Positions 8,230 through 17,810 of a stretch of 64,000 nucleotides of DNA are shown piece after piece. The position numbers and the translations under genes are program-made. The first letter of the stretch is position 1; each line of letters starts with the position of its first letter. The notes under the pieces were generated by a model, which was not told the origin of the DNA, did not search any database, and saw only the letters and a program-made list of their open reading frames with translations. The stretch is taken from contig NZ_CP020105.1 in assembly GCF_002067135.1 (NCBI RefSeq), forward strand, positions 310,001 through 374,000, read 5' to 3'. This stretch comes from Spirosoma rigui (GTDB lineage: Bacteria > Bacteroidota > Bacteroidia > Cytophagales > Spirosomataceae).

Positions 8230-10800
8230 TCAGGGCCGAGACGTACCGCTGCCGGACGACTGTCCACCCGATGGCGTCTGGCTGCCATCGCTTTTTACGT
8301 CGTCGTTGTTAACCGACTTGGCTTTCTTGCGGGGAGCCTCGACCGACATTTTGCCCAGCTTGTAGGTGAAGGTGAGCCGAACACCCCGGTTGTAGAGGTA
8401 CACATCGTTGACCTGACTGAACTGGGCCGAGTTCAGTACCGTATGGATGTGGTAGCTGTTGGCCAGGAAGTTCTCGGCGGCCAGGCCGATGCTGCCCTGC
8501 TTGTTGGCGATCTCTTTTTTAACCCCCAGTGAGTAAAAGCCGAAGCCACCCTGCCGTCCCTGCAGCTGCACCTGCGTACCCTGCATGAAACCGAAGCCCT
8601 GCACACCCCAGCCGTTCTTGAACTGCGCCGACGCAAACGTTCCTCCGCCCACGGTGAAGCCCGTGTTGGTCAGCGTGGCCGATGCGCCGTCAACACCCAT
8701 CACCTGTCCCGTCAGGCTGGTGTAAAAGGTATTAAGGAACACACCCACGCTGATTTTAGAGGTGGCCGCTACGTTGGCGAAGATATTGGCACCGTACGCC
8801 TGCTGATGACCGATGTTCTGGTAGGTGGTGACGATAGCCCCCGGCAGCGAGTCGGACGGGTTGCTTACCTGCGTGATGGCGTTGTTGGTGACGCGGCCAA
8901 AGAACGTAGCGTTCACGAATGTTTTCTTGATGGTTTTGCTCAGGCCCAGTTCAAAGTTGTTGGTCAGTTCAGGACGTAGGGAAGGGTTACCGATCGTGAT
9001 GTTCTGCGGGTTGGCCGAGTTAAAGTTCGGGTTCAGCTGTTGCAGACCCGGCCGCTGGATACGCCGGTTAAAACCCAGTTTCAGGGTCGTTCCGTGGAAA
9101 GTTTTGGATGCGTTGACACTCGGAACCAGTACGCCGTAGTTGCCAATGCCCAGGTTGCCGCCCTCCCGGGTGCTGGCGTCGATGAAGGTGTGCTCGTAGC
9201 GCAGTCCTCCTTTGAACGTATACCGGTTTTTGGTCGTGTAGGTATACGAGGTATAGCCAGCCGCAATATTCTGGTGATACAACAGGTTACCCGCCGTACC
9301 ATTGTTTTCGGTCGAATACTGGCCTGAAGGACCTGCCGTCAGGTAGCGGTAATCGCTGTCGACCTGGCGGAAGATGGCTTTACCACCAAATTCCAGCATC
9401 TGGTTTTTCCGGATTGGCGTCTGGTAATCCGTTTGCAGGGTAAATTCCTGGTTCACGTTCTTATTCAGGTTGCGCTGCCGGCCTGCCAGCGCATCACCGC
9501 TGCCCAGCAGATCAGCATCGAAGTTATTGGTCAGGTCATTGCGGCTGTAGAGCGTCGAAATACTCCACTCCTGCCCGGGTTTGTAGGTGTGCAGGTAATC
9601 GACATTGGCGTCGACGGTACCTGACAGATTTTTGACATCGACGTTCCGTCTGGCAGTCGAGCCGACGACGCCATCGGTAAAGAGCTGGGTGACCAGGTCC
9701 TGCTGGTTAATCATATTGCGCACGCCATAGCGTACCCCCGCTGTCAGGCTCTGGTTGGGAGCCAGGTCATAATCGAACCCCAGGTTATACTGCCCAAACA
9801 AGCCCGAGCTGTGCCCGTTGCCGGTTTGGCGGGTAAGCGTCGAAACGCCATCGACGAGACTCGTCTGGTCGAGGCTGGTACGTGTCAGGGTGTTGTACAT
9901 CGCCCGGCCAAAGCCGCCCAGCGTTACCCCCAGCTTACCTTTGCGGTAGTTGCCGTTCAGACCCAGTATGGAGCCGCGGTTACCCACACCGGAGTCAATA
10001 TTGAGGTTCAGGCCCTGCAGTCCGTTCTTTTTGGTGATGATGTTGATGATCCCGCCCGACCCTTCGGCGTCATACTTGGCCGACGGGCTGGTAATCACCT
10101 CGACCGATTTGATCTGATCGGCCGGAATCTGTTTGAGCGCGTCAGATACGCTGCTGGCAACGATGGTCGACGGTTTGTTGTTGATCAGCACCCGGATGTT
10201 CTGGCTCCCCCGGATCGATACGTTACCGTCCAGATCGACCGTGAGCAGGGGTACTTTGCGCAGAATATCGGTCGCGTCGCCCCCCTTCGCCATAATGTCC
10301 TTGTCGGCATTATAGACGAGCCGGTCTACTTTTTCTTCAATCAGCGCGGCCTGCCCCACTACGGTTACCTCCTCCAGCGTTTTGACGCCCGAACTCAGCC
10401 TGATCGTTCCCAGGTCCAGACTTTGCCCGTTGGTGAGCGTGACCGATTCGATCGTTTTGTTGCGGAAGCCCACGAAGCTCACCAGCACCCGGTACTCACC
10501 GGCAACGAGCTTAGTCAGGGCAAACTTACCTTTTTCGTCCGCAACGGTACCGTCTACGGCTTTATCGGTGGTTTTATTGTAGAGCGCGATACTGGCAAAC
10601 TCAACGGCTTTTGCCTGGGTCGAGTCAACAACGGTCCCCGTGATGCGGGCTGTCCCTTTCGGGCTTTGGTCGCCGGCGGTCCCGGGTAGGGCTTTCGACT
10701 GAGCAGCCGCACCACCGCCCATGGGGAATTGCGCGTTGACCGACGAAACGGAGAGGCTGACCAGTAAACAGATGATGGAAAGGGAAACGTGTGGTTTCAT
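8230..10800 (-). CDS. Outer-membrane beta-barrel protein with carboxypeptidase-regulatory domain (TonB-dependent receptor type)
   Basis: An 856-residue protein with a signal peptide (SIICLLVSLSVSSVNAQ). After a short linker comes a CarboxypepD_reg-like beta-sandwich (about 45-125: TARITGTVVDSTQAKAVEFA, ending FRNKTIESVTL). A plug-like domain follows (about 135-250) with the GSQNIRVLINNKPS and SAKYDAEGSGGIINIITKK blocks. The rest is a long barrel of the PF14905 family. The C-terminus is a Ser/Gly tail after a KLGKMSVEAPRKK stretch instead of the usual final aromatic residue. Proteins of this type import or sense large molecules at the outer membrane, but substrate cannot be inferred. The ATG at 10800 is chosen because it starts the signal peptide. 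The upstream LytTR regulator may control it. Confidence 0.88.
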   Translation of the reverse strand: MKPHVSLSIICLLVSLSVSSVNAQFPMGGGAAAQSKALPGTAGDQSPKGTARITGTVVDSTQAKAVEFASIALYNKTTDKAVDGTVADEKGKFALTKLVAGEYRVLVSFVGFRNKTIESVTLTNGQSLDLGTIRLSSGVKTLEEVTVVGQAALIEEKVDRLVYNADKDIMAKGGDATDILRKVPLLTVDLDGNVSIRGSQNIRVLINNKPSTIVASSVSDALKQIPADQIKSVEVITSPSAKYDAEGSGGIINIITKKNGLQGLNLNIDSGVGNRGSILGLNGNYRKGKLGVTLGGFGRAMYNTLTRTSLDQTSLVDGVSTLTRQTGNGHSSGLFGQYNLGFDYDLAPNQSLTAGVRYGVRNMINQQDLVTQLFTDGVVGSTARRNVDVKNLSGTVDANVDYLHTYKPGQEWSISTLYSRNDLTNNFDADLLGSGDALAGRQRNLNKNVNQEFTLQTDYQTPIRKNQMLEFGGKAIFRQVDSDYRYLTAGPSGQYSTENNGTAGNLLYHQNIAAGYTSYTYTTKNRYTFKGGLRYEHTFIDASTREGGNLGIGNYGVLVPSVNASKTFHGTTLKLGFNRRIQRPGLQQLNPNFNSANPQNITIGNPSLRPELTNNFELGLSKTIKKTFVNATFFGRVTNNAITQVSNPSDSLPGAIVTTYQNIGHQQAYGANIFANVAATSKISVGVFLNTFYTSLTGQVMGVDGASATLTNTGFTVGGGTFASAQFKNGWGVQGFGFMQGTQVQLQGRQGGFGFYSLGVKKEIANKQGSIGLAAENFLANSYHIHTVLNSAQFSQVNDVYLYNRGVRLTFTYKLGKMSVEAPRKKAKSVNNDDVKSDGSQTPSGGQSSGSGTSRP

Positions 10801-10818
10801 GGCGTTTGATTTACAGCT

Positions 10819-10826
10819 CAAAGGTG
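10819..10826 (-). promoter_or_regulatory. Candidate -7 box for the barrel protein gene
   Basis: On the minus strand CACCTTTG matches the Bacteroidota -7 consensus TAnnTTTG at seven of eight positions, 18 bases before the ATG. A T-rich stretch lies about 19 bases further upstream. Pattern match only. Confidence 0.42.
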
Positions 10827-10916
10827 CAGCCGTCGGCAAACGCCGGAAAAAGAAAAATGATGAGATCAGGATTCGACAGGATGAATGTGGATTTCAGAAC
10901 GACGAATGAAATCACA

Positions 10917-11675
10917 CTACCGGCCCAGCCAGTCTTTAAAATCCGACAAACGGCTCGAACTGACAAAAACCTCCTGCCGGGAAGCGGGCCGTAAATCTAC
11001 TTTCAGCTTGCCCGCCGAGAAGGCGTGAATGGTTTGAATACCGGATCGCGACACCAGAAACTGCCGGTTCACCCGGAAAAACTGAGACGGGTTCATCATC
11101 CCGATCAACTGATCGAGACTGCTTTCAATAGCCAGCAGCTGCCCTTCTTTCGTGACCAGGAATGTCCCCTTCGCTTCGGAAAAGAAATAGGCAATCTCAC
11201 TCGTCTCGACACTGCGAATTTTGGTGCCGATGGTGATCATGAACCGCTCCTTGAACGGCGACTCCCGAAACTGCTGCATGAGCTGCAGCAGGCTGGCCAG
11301 GTCGGGGCTACCCGCCACGCTGCGCAGAGTTTTGAACTTGTCGAGCGCTGGAGCCAGCTCGTCATAGTCAACGGGTTTGAGCAGGTAGTCGATGCTGTTG
11401 ACCTTGAAGGCCCTGATGGTATACGCGTCGTAGGCCGTGGTGAAAATGATGGGAACCGTCAGCTGGATCTGCTCGAAGATGGTGAACGCCAGCCCGTCTT
11501 CCAGGTGGATGTCCATCAGAATCAGGTCGGGCAGGGGGTGTTGACTAAGCCAGGCCACCGACTCACGGATGGACGGCAGCTGGGCCAGTACGTGCACGGT
11601 GGGGTCGTATTTTTTGAGCATCCGCTCCAGCTGCCGGGCGGTGCGGTCCTCATCCTCGATAATCAGAACGTTCAT
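10917..11675 (-). CDS. LytTR-family response regulator
   Basis: A 252-residue two-domain regulator. The N-terminal receiver has the acidic residues E7-D8-E9-D10, the phosphoacceptor D55 (LILMDIH), T79/T80 and K100 (YLLKPVD). The C-terminal LytTR DNA-binding domain spans about 145-250 (IRSVETSEIAYFFSEAKGT, then FFRVNRQFLVS). LytTR proteins bind direct repeats upstream of their targets. Its start codon overlaps the end of the LytS-type kinase gene by four bases, so the pair is translationally coupled and forms one two-component system. The next gene downstream is the outer-membrane barrel protein. Confidence 0.94.
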   Translation of the reverse strand: MNVLIIEDEDRTARQLERMLKKYDPTVHVLAQLPSIRESVAWLSQHPLPDLILMDIHLEDGLAFTIFEQIQLTVPIIFTTAYDAYTIRAFKVNSIDYLLKPVDYDELAPALDKFKTLRSVAGSPDLASLLQLMQQFRESPFKERFMITIGTKIRSVETSEIAYFFSEAKGTFLVTKEGQLLAIESSLDQLIGMMNPSQFFRVNRQFLVSRSGIQTIHAFSAGKLKVDLRPASRQEVFVSSSRLSDFKDWLGR

Positions 11676-12778
11676 GACAACAGGGGAATTTTGACGACAA
11701 ATAATCCAGACTCCCGGGCAAACCCGACGCGCCGGTCGGTTAACAGAACGTAGCGGTTGACAATGTTCGTGAGACCCATACCCGTCGACGGTTCGGGTTT
11801 ATCCCGGTCCTGCAGTGGATTTTCGACGATCAGCCAGCCGTCTTCCGTGTAGATACGTATCCGGAGCGGTTCCTGAAGCGACATCCGGTTGTGTTTTACG
11901 GCGTTTTCAACCAGCAGCTGCAGGGTTAGGGGCGCAATTCGATACTGCTGTTGCAGGTCGGGCGCTACGTCGATGCACACGTCGAATTTGTGCTCAAACC
12001 GGATCCTGAGCAGAAACGTGTAGGAATCGATGAAGTCCAGTTCGGTTTTCAGGGGCACCAGATCCTGGTCGCGCTGCTCCAGGATGTAACGGTACGCTTT
12101 GGACAGCCGCTTGATAAACTGCTCCGACAGGTCGACATCCTCGTGGATGAGGGAGGCCAGAATACTCAGGCTGTTGAACAGAAAGTGTGGACTCAGCTGA
12201 CTCTTCAGCGCTTCGAACTGGCTCAGCAGCGCTTCTTTTTCCAACCGTTCGGCTCTGAACTGGGCCGTTTTCAACTGCTGGTAGGAGCGGGTGGTGAGCG
12301 TCAGGTAAAACACCGATAGCATAATGGCCATCGAAAACCCGTTGTTGGCCCGCTGGATGAAACTCAGCACTTCGGGCGGTGGTCCGTTGCCCGGACTCGG
12401 CCGGGGGCCCAGAATCCCACTAAAAAGCACCGTAATGATGGCTTTTCCCAGCAGCTGCAGGGCAAACGAGTACAGGATTGCCAGTACCAGCGCAATCAGG
12501 ATGGGCAGGATGACCGCCAGCCAGTTGAACTCGAACAGAAACTCCTCCCCAAACCGCCGAACCAGGAGCTCCTGAATCCAGTCGGTAGCGGTGATCCAGA
12601 CGAAGTACATCCCGACAGCCACCAGGCTGAATACCAGAAAAACGGTCAGGATCAGCGGCAGATTCTGGCTACTCCACGCCGTTTTTGGTATATTGACATA
12701 CAGCAGCAGGGGTGCATAGAGCAGTAGCAGCCGAATGGTCAATTGCCATTTTTGCGTCGAGGTCAGCCGGTTGGTCAT
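11672..12778 (-). CDS. LytS/YehU-type sensor histidine kinase
   Basis: A 368-residue membrane kinase. Four hydrophobic segments lie in the first 165 residues (for example LLLLYAPLLLYV, LILTVFLVFSLVAVGMYFV and LAVILPILIALVLAILYSF). The His_kinase (PF06580) domain follows with phospho-acceptor H198 in LKSQLSPHFLFNSL. A reduced HATPase domain comes next, with its N box in LVENAVKHN and a GMGLTNI glycine motif. This is the usual architecture of Bacteroidota partners of LytTR regulators. It overlaps the LytTR gene by four bases and starts 24 bases after the PVC-type heme protein gene, suggesting that all four genes from 17549 down to 10917 form one transcript. Confidence 0.92.
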   Translation of the reverse strand: MTNRLTSTQKWQLTIRLLLLYAPLLLYVNIPKTAWSSQNLPLILTVFLVFSLVAVGMYFVWITATDWIQELLVRRFGEEFLFEFNWLAVILPILIALVLAILYSFALQLLGKAIITVLFSGILGPRPSPGNGPPPEVLSFIQRANNGFSMAIMLSVFYLTLTTRSYQQLKTAQFRAERLEKEALLSQFEALKSQLSPHFLFNSLSILASLIHEDVDLSEQFIKRLSKAYRYILEQRDQDLVPLKTELDFIDSYTFLLRIRFEHKFDVCIDVAPDLQQQYRIAPLTLQLLVENAVKHNRMSLQEPLRIRIYTEDGWLIVENPLQDRDKPEPSTGMGLTNIVNRYVLLTDRRVGFARESGLFVVKIPLLS

Positions 12779-12802
12779 GGGCGGGTTAAACAGAGCGATG
12801 AG

Positions 12803-15800
12803 TTACCGACCCATGACAAGTCTTGTCTGGGCCGGTGCCCGCTGCGCATCGCCAAGCCGGATGTTGAGCGGGCCATCTTTATAGATAGTCCGATCAATGG
12901 CTACCGTAATGGTATGCACCCCCTGAGACAAGTCGGCGAGCAGGGTTCGGTCAGCCAAGGTAGCGGGTTTTTGGTCCACCCAGGCGGTCAGGCCATCCGT
13001 TTTGTTCAGCGTCAGACTAACGTTACCCTTGCTCACGACCTCCAGGTCAAACCGGACAATGCTGTAGGGCTTGTTCCCGGCACCCGTCAGGATGGGTAAG
13101 TCCGCCAGCGGTAAGTCGCCGGACACGTTGCTGTAGACCGGCTGCAGGGGCAGCTTCGCGGTTGGCTTCACGACGTACCCCACGCCCTCGGAGGCCAGTT
13201 TCCCGGCCAGCTCTTTCGTAGTAGATACCGTGCTCCAGCGCCGGACAAACCGCTCGGTCGGCACCCGAAACGAACCGGACTCGCCCATTTTGGACAGGAA
13301 TCCAACCAGATTGACGAACTCTTCTTTGTCCAGACCGGCCGTCAGGCCCGCTGGCATCAGCGAACCCGGTACCTTCTCGATCACGCTGACCTGACTTTTG
13401 GGCACCGACACTTCCGTACCCGATACGTCGCGGATCACCAGATCGGATGTACCGTTGCTGACGAGGTAGCCCATTAATTCGCTGCCGTCTTTCCGAGCTA
13501 CGCGCTGCAGTTCGTAGCCTTCTTTGATGGACAGATTCGGGTAGAGAATAGACCGGGTGATGGTTTCAATCGGTGAACTGGTCCCCAGGCTGCTGAGGTC
13601 CGGGCCAATTCGTCCACCGGCGCCACCAATGGCGTGGCAGGTCTGACAGGCGAGCCCGCTCTTGCGGAACACCATTTCACCCTTGACCGGATCGGCGGTC
13701 TGCCGCACGAGCGTAGCCAGACTGGTAATTTCGGCGGCTGTCAGCTCCTGCGGCATTTTCTCGGCGGGCAGTACCCCGCCCGATGCTTCCAGTGCTTTGA
13801 CAAGTCCTTTCACCTCGTCGTCGTTGCGCCGGTTGTAGGGCACAGCCCGCTGCATGAGCTGACGCCCCGCCAGCGCGCGTTTTTCCGGTATTTTCCGGGC
13901 AGTTAACTCGTCGGCCAGGGCTTTCATGCCGGGTTTACTGCTTAAAAATGCCTGGTACAGCTCGGTGGCGTCCGCTGCTCCGGGCAACGTTCGCAGCAGG
14001 TCGGCCCCAATGCGGGCGGCTTCGGACGGATTCACCGCCACCAGTTGGGAAACCGCAGCCAGCCGCAGATCGGCGGGATTTTTTGCGCCCGTCAACTCCG
14101 TCAGTGCTTTCCATCCGCTGGTCTTATCCGTACTGGCCAATGCTGCCAGTGCCGCTTTTCGAACAGGCATGTCTCCCTTGCGGGCCAGCCCGACCAGCGT
14201 TGACGTCTCGTCATCCAACCCCCACAAGCCAATCAGCCGGATAGCACTGGTAGCAACGGCTTCGTCATCATTGTCGACGAAACGGGTTATCCGGTTCAGC
14301 CCACCGCTGGGCTTCACCCCCCGCCGGGCGGCCTCTTCCAGCGTACCGAGCAGCAGGGCAAGCTCGTTCGCCGGGCTGGGTTTATTCTGCAATTCTTTTT
14401 CGAACAGGCCGGTCAGGTCAGCCGCGCTGCCAAACTTCGCAATCGACCCGAGCACGTCCTTCTGGTATTCGTCCGGCACTTTACCCTGCTGGTACAACTG
14501 CCTTAACTGCGTAACCGCTTCCGGACTGCTGGTCGCTTTCAGGGCGAAAACGGTCTGGCGGGCGTCGCCCAGAAAGCCGGGCTCTTTTTTCAGCCGGGGC
14601 ATCCACAGCGGCTCCAGTTCGCGAACCGTCTGCCAAAGGGCAAAATCCAAAAATTCGTCCATCGGCTTTTCGAGTACCGACAGGGCCGTACGGGTCGCTT
14701 CGGGTGTTTTCACATTACGCAACGCAATGACGCTTTCAAGCCGGACCTGCGGGTGGGTATCGTTCACCGCTTTCGTAAGCAGCTCGGGCATGTTGGCAAT
14801 CCTGGTGTGCCATAATTCAAGGGCCCGCAGCGCGGCCGCCCGCGCTTTGTGGCTATCAGCGTTCAGCAGGCGTAGCAGCAGCGGTTCATTCACGACCTCC
14901 AGCGCCTGGTATACCCAGAGGGCTTCAAGCAGGTGATGTTCGTAGTCGGCATTCGCCTTATCCAGATTCTGTACCCATTTCTCCAGAACAGGTACGATCT
15001 CGGCAGCGCCCTTGTTCTTCAGCAGCTGTTTGGCTTGTGAGCGAGTCCAGTCCTCGGGTAGTTTCAGCGCTTCCAGCAACTCACTGACCGACGCCTTCGT
15101 CAACGGCGGGCGCTTGACCAGGGGCCGGTTCTTGGCCACAATCCGCCAGATACGGCCGTGCTGCTGGTCCCGGCGCGGGTCGTGGAAATCAACTTCGCCG
15201 TGCTGTATGATCGGGTTATACCAGTCGGCAACGTAAATGGCACCGTCCGGCCCGACCGATATATCGACGGGGCGAAAGGCGACATTATCCGACCACATCA
15301 GATCGGGCTCCTGCCGCGATGCGTAGCCACTCCCCTGCTCTTCCAGCCGGAATCGGTTAATGCGGTTGGCCCGGAAGTCGTTCGTAATGACGCTACCCAG
15401 CCAGGCCTCCGGTAAATGCCGGCCCGAGATCACCTCCAGCCCGCTGTGTTTAGGCTGGCCGGGGTTCAGACCGCGCATGATGCGGGCGGCACCCGGTGAA
15501 GTAAGGAACGTAGCGCCCGGAAAGGCGTAGTTGATGCCTTCAAACCCGGCTCCGTCGGTGAGGAACGACTGGCCCCAGCGGTCAAACTGCAGCCCCCACG
15601 GGTTGACCAGCCCTTTGGCGTAGATGTCCAGGCTGAGGTGTTTGGGGTTCAGCTGCCAGACCCCCCCGCCTTCGAGCCGCCTGATACCGGCGGGTGTTTC
15701 GACGTGGCTGTAGATATAGATGGACTGGTTGAAATACAGTAGGCCTTCGGGTCCCCAGCGAAAGGTGTGGATAAGGTGGTGGGTGTCGGCCGTTCCGAAG

Positions 15801-16294
15801 CCGTTCAGGATCCGGCGTTTTTTATCCGCTTTGCCATCGCCATCGGTATCCATGAAGTGCAGGATCTCGGTGGAATTCGCTACGTATACCCCGCCGTCGC
15901 CGGGCAGGATACCGGTGGGTGTCAGCAACCCTTCGGCAAATATGGTGGACTTATCGGCCTTGCCGTCGCCATTGGTATCTTCGAGCACAAAGATCTTGTC
16001 GTTGGCCTGTTCGCCCGTTTTCAGGTGCGGGTAGGCAGTGCTGCTGACGACCCACAAACGGCCATCGGCATCCCAGTTCATCTGAATAGGCTTTGCCACC
16101 AGCGGTTCAGCGGCAAACAGAGTTACCTCAAAGCCGTCGGCCACGTGAAACGAAGCCAGCTCCCGGTTCACGTCGGGGTCCGGATCGTCTTTGCGCTCCT
16201 CCTGCCTGACGGCTGCGGTAATCAGCAGAATGGCCGCCACACTAGCCAGTCTACGCAGGAAACTCAGGGGCCGGGCATCTTTTAATCCGTTCAT
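12803..16294 (-). CDS. PVC-type heme-binding CxxCH protein with HEAT repeats
   Basis: A 1163-residue exported protein. A signal-like segment (SVAAILLITAAV) is followed by a six-bladed propeller of the membrane-bound dehydrogenase / sorbosone-dehydrogenase type (about 35-390), with FVLEDTNGDGKADKSTIFAE, the HHLIHTFRWGPEGLLYF region and AIYVADWYNPIIQHGE. Helical HEAT-like repeats fill about 420-840. A cytochrome c domain follows with C883-Q-T-C886-H887 and a downstream GPDLSSLG motif. The C-terminal 100 residues are a small beta domain. Family members are thought to oxidise sugars or alcohols and pass electrons to the heme. The substrate is unknown. The gene is one base from the SGNH hydrolase gene upstream, which points to joint processing of a plant- or microbe-derived carbohydrate. 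Confidence 0.88.
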   Translation of the reverse strand: MNGLKDARPLSFLRRLASVAAILLITAAVRQEERKDDPDPDVNRELASFHVADGFEVTLFAAEPLVAKPIQMNWDADGRLWVVSSTAYPHLKTGEQANDKIFVLEDTNGDGKADKSTIFAEGLLTPTGILPGDGGVYVANSTEILHFMDTDGDGKADKKRRILNGFGTADTHHLIHTFRWGPEGLLYFNQSIYIYSHVETPAGIRRLEGGGVWQLNPKHLSLDIYAKGLVNPWGLQFDRWGQSFLTDGAGFEGINYAFPGATFLTSPGAARIMRGLNPGQPKHSGLEVISGRHLPEAWLGSVITNDFRANRINRFRLEEQGSGYASRQEPDLMWSDNVAFRPVDISVGPDGAIYVADWYNPIIQHGEVDFHDPRRDQQHGRIWRIVAKNRPLVKRPPLTKASVSELLEALKLPEDWTRSQAKQLLKNKGAAEIVPVLEKWVQNLDKANADYEHHLLEALWVYQALEVVNEPLLLRLLNADSHKARAAALRALELWHTRIANMPELLTKAVNDTHPQVRLESVIALRNVKTPEATRTALSVLEKPMDEFLDFALWQTVRELEPLWMPRLKKEPGFLGDARQTVFALKATSSPEAVTQLRQLYQQGKVPDEYQKDVLGSIAKFGSAADLTGLFEKELQNKPSPANELALLLGTLEEAARRGVKPSGGLNRITRFVDNDDEAVATSAIRLIGLWGLDDETSTLVGLARKGDMPVRKAALAALASTDKTSGWKALTELTGAKNPADLRLAAVSQLVAVNPSEAARIGADLLRTLPGAADATELYQAFLSSKPGMKALADELTARKIPEKRALAGRQLMQRAVPYNRRNDDEVKGLVKALEASGGVLPAEKMPQELTAAEITSLATLVRQTADPVKGEMVFRKSGLACQTCHAIGGAGGRIGPDLSSLGTSSPIETITRSILYPNLSIKEGYELQRVARKDGSELMGYLVSNGTSDLVIRDVSGTEVSVPKSQVSVIEKVPGSLMPAGLTAGLDKEEFVNLVGFLSKMGESGSFRVPTERFVRRWSTVSTTKELAGKLASEGVGYVVKPTAKLPLQPVYSNVSGDLPLADLPILTGAGNKPYSIVRFDLEVVSKGNVSLTLNKTDGLTAWVDQKPATLADRTLLADLSQGVHTITVAIDRTIYKDGPLNIRLGDAQRAPAQTRLVMGR

Positions 16295-16295
16295 G

Positions 16296-17549
16296 CTACT
16301 TTAACAGGTGAAGTTGATATACCCGGGACAGGGGGGTACGGTATACGGCAATCTGACCTTCCAGCCATTTGATGAGAATGTTCTGCTCCTCCAGCCCTTT
16401 CACGTGCCGCCCCTGCTCGTAGGAGCGAAAGCCCAGAATGTAGGTTGTATTCAGAGGCCGATACTGGAAGTAAAACAGGTCGTTCTTCTTCAGGATCATC
16501 TGTTGCAGTTCGCGGGCCTGCGTAAACACCCCGCCCTGATTCAGGGCAACGCCCGCTTCCCACTCCTTAGCCGACGCGGTGATGAGCGGTGCCTGATCGG
16601 CGGTAAGGGTATAAAACCCTTTCTTCAGACCCGTTATCGTCAAAACCGGGCCGCTGTCGGCCAAACCCTTGTCGTCGGCAGGTCGCGGCAGGGGCAGGTA
16701 CCCTTCGTCCAGCGTGAACGTCAGGTTATCACCCGCCGCCCCCCCCTCCCGGACCCTGGCAGGCCCGGTGACCTGGGCCGTGTTTCTGCCCAGCGCAATC
16801 GTAGTGGGTTTATAGCGTGGTCCGAAGCCCAGGTTTTGTTCGAGAAGAGTAGCCAGTTGATAATAGCCGGCTTCGTTGAGGTGGATACCGTTATCGGTCA
16901 GGGCGGCTTTGTTACTGATCGCCTGCATGGGTTTGAACAGATCGATGTAGCGCTTGCCCCGCGCCGAGGCCAGCTTGCCGATAGCCGACGCGTAGGTTTC
17001 GAGCAGGGCATTCTGCCTGACCATGCTTTCGGCCGACTCGGCAGACAGTACGGGTATTGGCGACAGCAGCACAGCCCTGGCCCCGAGTTGATCGGTCTTA
17101 TCGAGCAGTTTCGTCAGGCCCTCGACGAAACTCGCCATGCCGGACTCCCCTTCCTGCGCTTCAATGCCGCCATAGCCAATAAAAACCAGTGTGGGCGCGG
17201 CTTTGGTAAGGTGTTGCATCAGCAGTTCGTAGCCCGTGGGTGGGTTGGTAATTGTGCTGCGGGCAATACCGTAGACATTGTCGCCGGTCCAGCCCAGGTT
17301 GCGAAACGTAACGTCGCGGTCGGGCCAGCGGGTCGTCAGCGCCAGTTCGAGATAGCCGTACTGAAAATCATTTTCGAAGAGTGAGTTACCCAGAAAAACG
17401 ACCCGCTCCCCATTTTTCAAAACAAACGGGGCGTCAGGCGACTCAACCGCCGATCCGGTCCCGGTCTGGGCAACCACGACGCGACAGGTAAAGCAAAAAA
17501 GCATGACCAATACATACCCGACGGGGGCCATTACCTTGCGTTTTTTCAT
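16296..17549 (-). CDS. SGNH/GDSL-family hydrolase
   Basis: A 417-residue exported protein with a signal peptide (VGYVLVMLFCFTCRVVVAQ). The SGNH fold is shown by block I at VVFLGNSLFEN (nucleophile S56), the GW.GDNV block near residue 77, a block III GYGG near 126 and a C-terminal block at 217-224. In that last block the usual D-G-x-H reads N220-G-I-H223, with an Asp one residue earlier (D219), so the catalytic dyad needs checking. A C-terminal extension of about 170 residues is rich in beta structure. The family includes carbohydrate esterases and acetyl esterases. Its stop lies one base before the start of the PVC-type heme protein gene, so the two are almost certainly expressed together. 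Confidence 0.82.
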   Translation of the reverse strand: MKKRKVMAPVGYVLVMLFCFTCRVVVAQTGTGSAVESPDAPFVLKNGERVVFLGNSLFENDFQYGYLELALTTRWPDRDVTFRNLGWTGDNVYGIARSTITNPPTGYELLMQHLTKAAPTLVFIGYGGIEAQEGESGMASFVEGLTKLLDKTDQLGARAVLLSPIPVLSAESAESMVRQNALLETYASAIGKLASARGKRYIDLFKPMQAISNKAALTDNGIHLNEAGYYQLATLLEQNLGFGPRYKPTTIALGRNTAQVTGPARVREGGAAGDNLTFTLDEGYLPLPRPADDKGLADSGPVLTITGLKKGFYTLTADQAPLITASAKEWEAGVALNQGGVFTQARELQQMILKKNDLFYFQYRPLNTTYILGFRSYEQGRHVKGLEEQNILIKWLEGQIAVYRTPLSRVYQLHLLK

Positions 17550-17810
17550 GCAACTATAAGTCGAGGTTCAATTAGGGTATCCCGGTTAATGCATCGATGG
17601 GACATACTTGGAAAAGGGGTAACAAAACCCGATTTACTCAATTCAGAACCCTAAATACGGAGTACCTCGGGGCAGGTAGGTGGTTACCGGGGCTTTCGGC
17701 AAAGAGGTTCTAAAAGTTACCAACTGTGTTCGATATGTATCTAAGCCGTGTGCAACACGGGCGTTGATCCCAACGTACTGTTAAGTAGTTATACTCTGAT
17801 CACTTACTCT

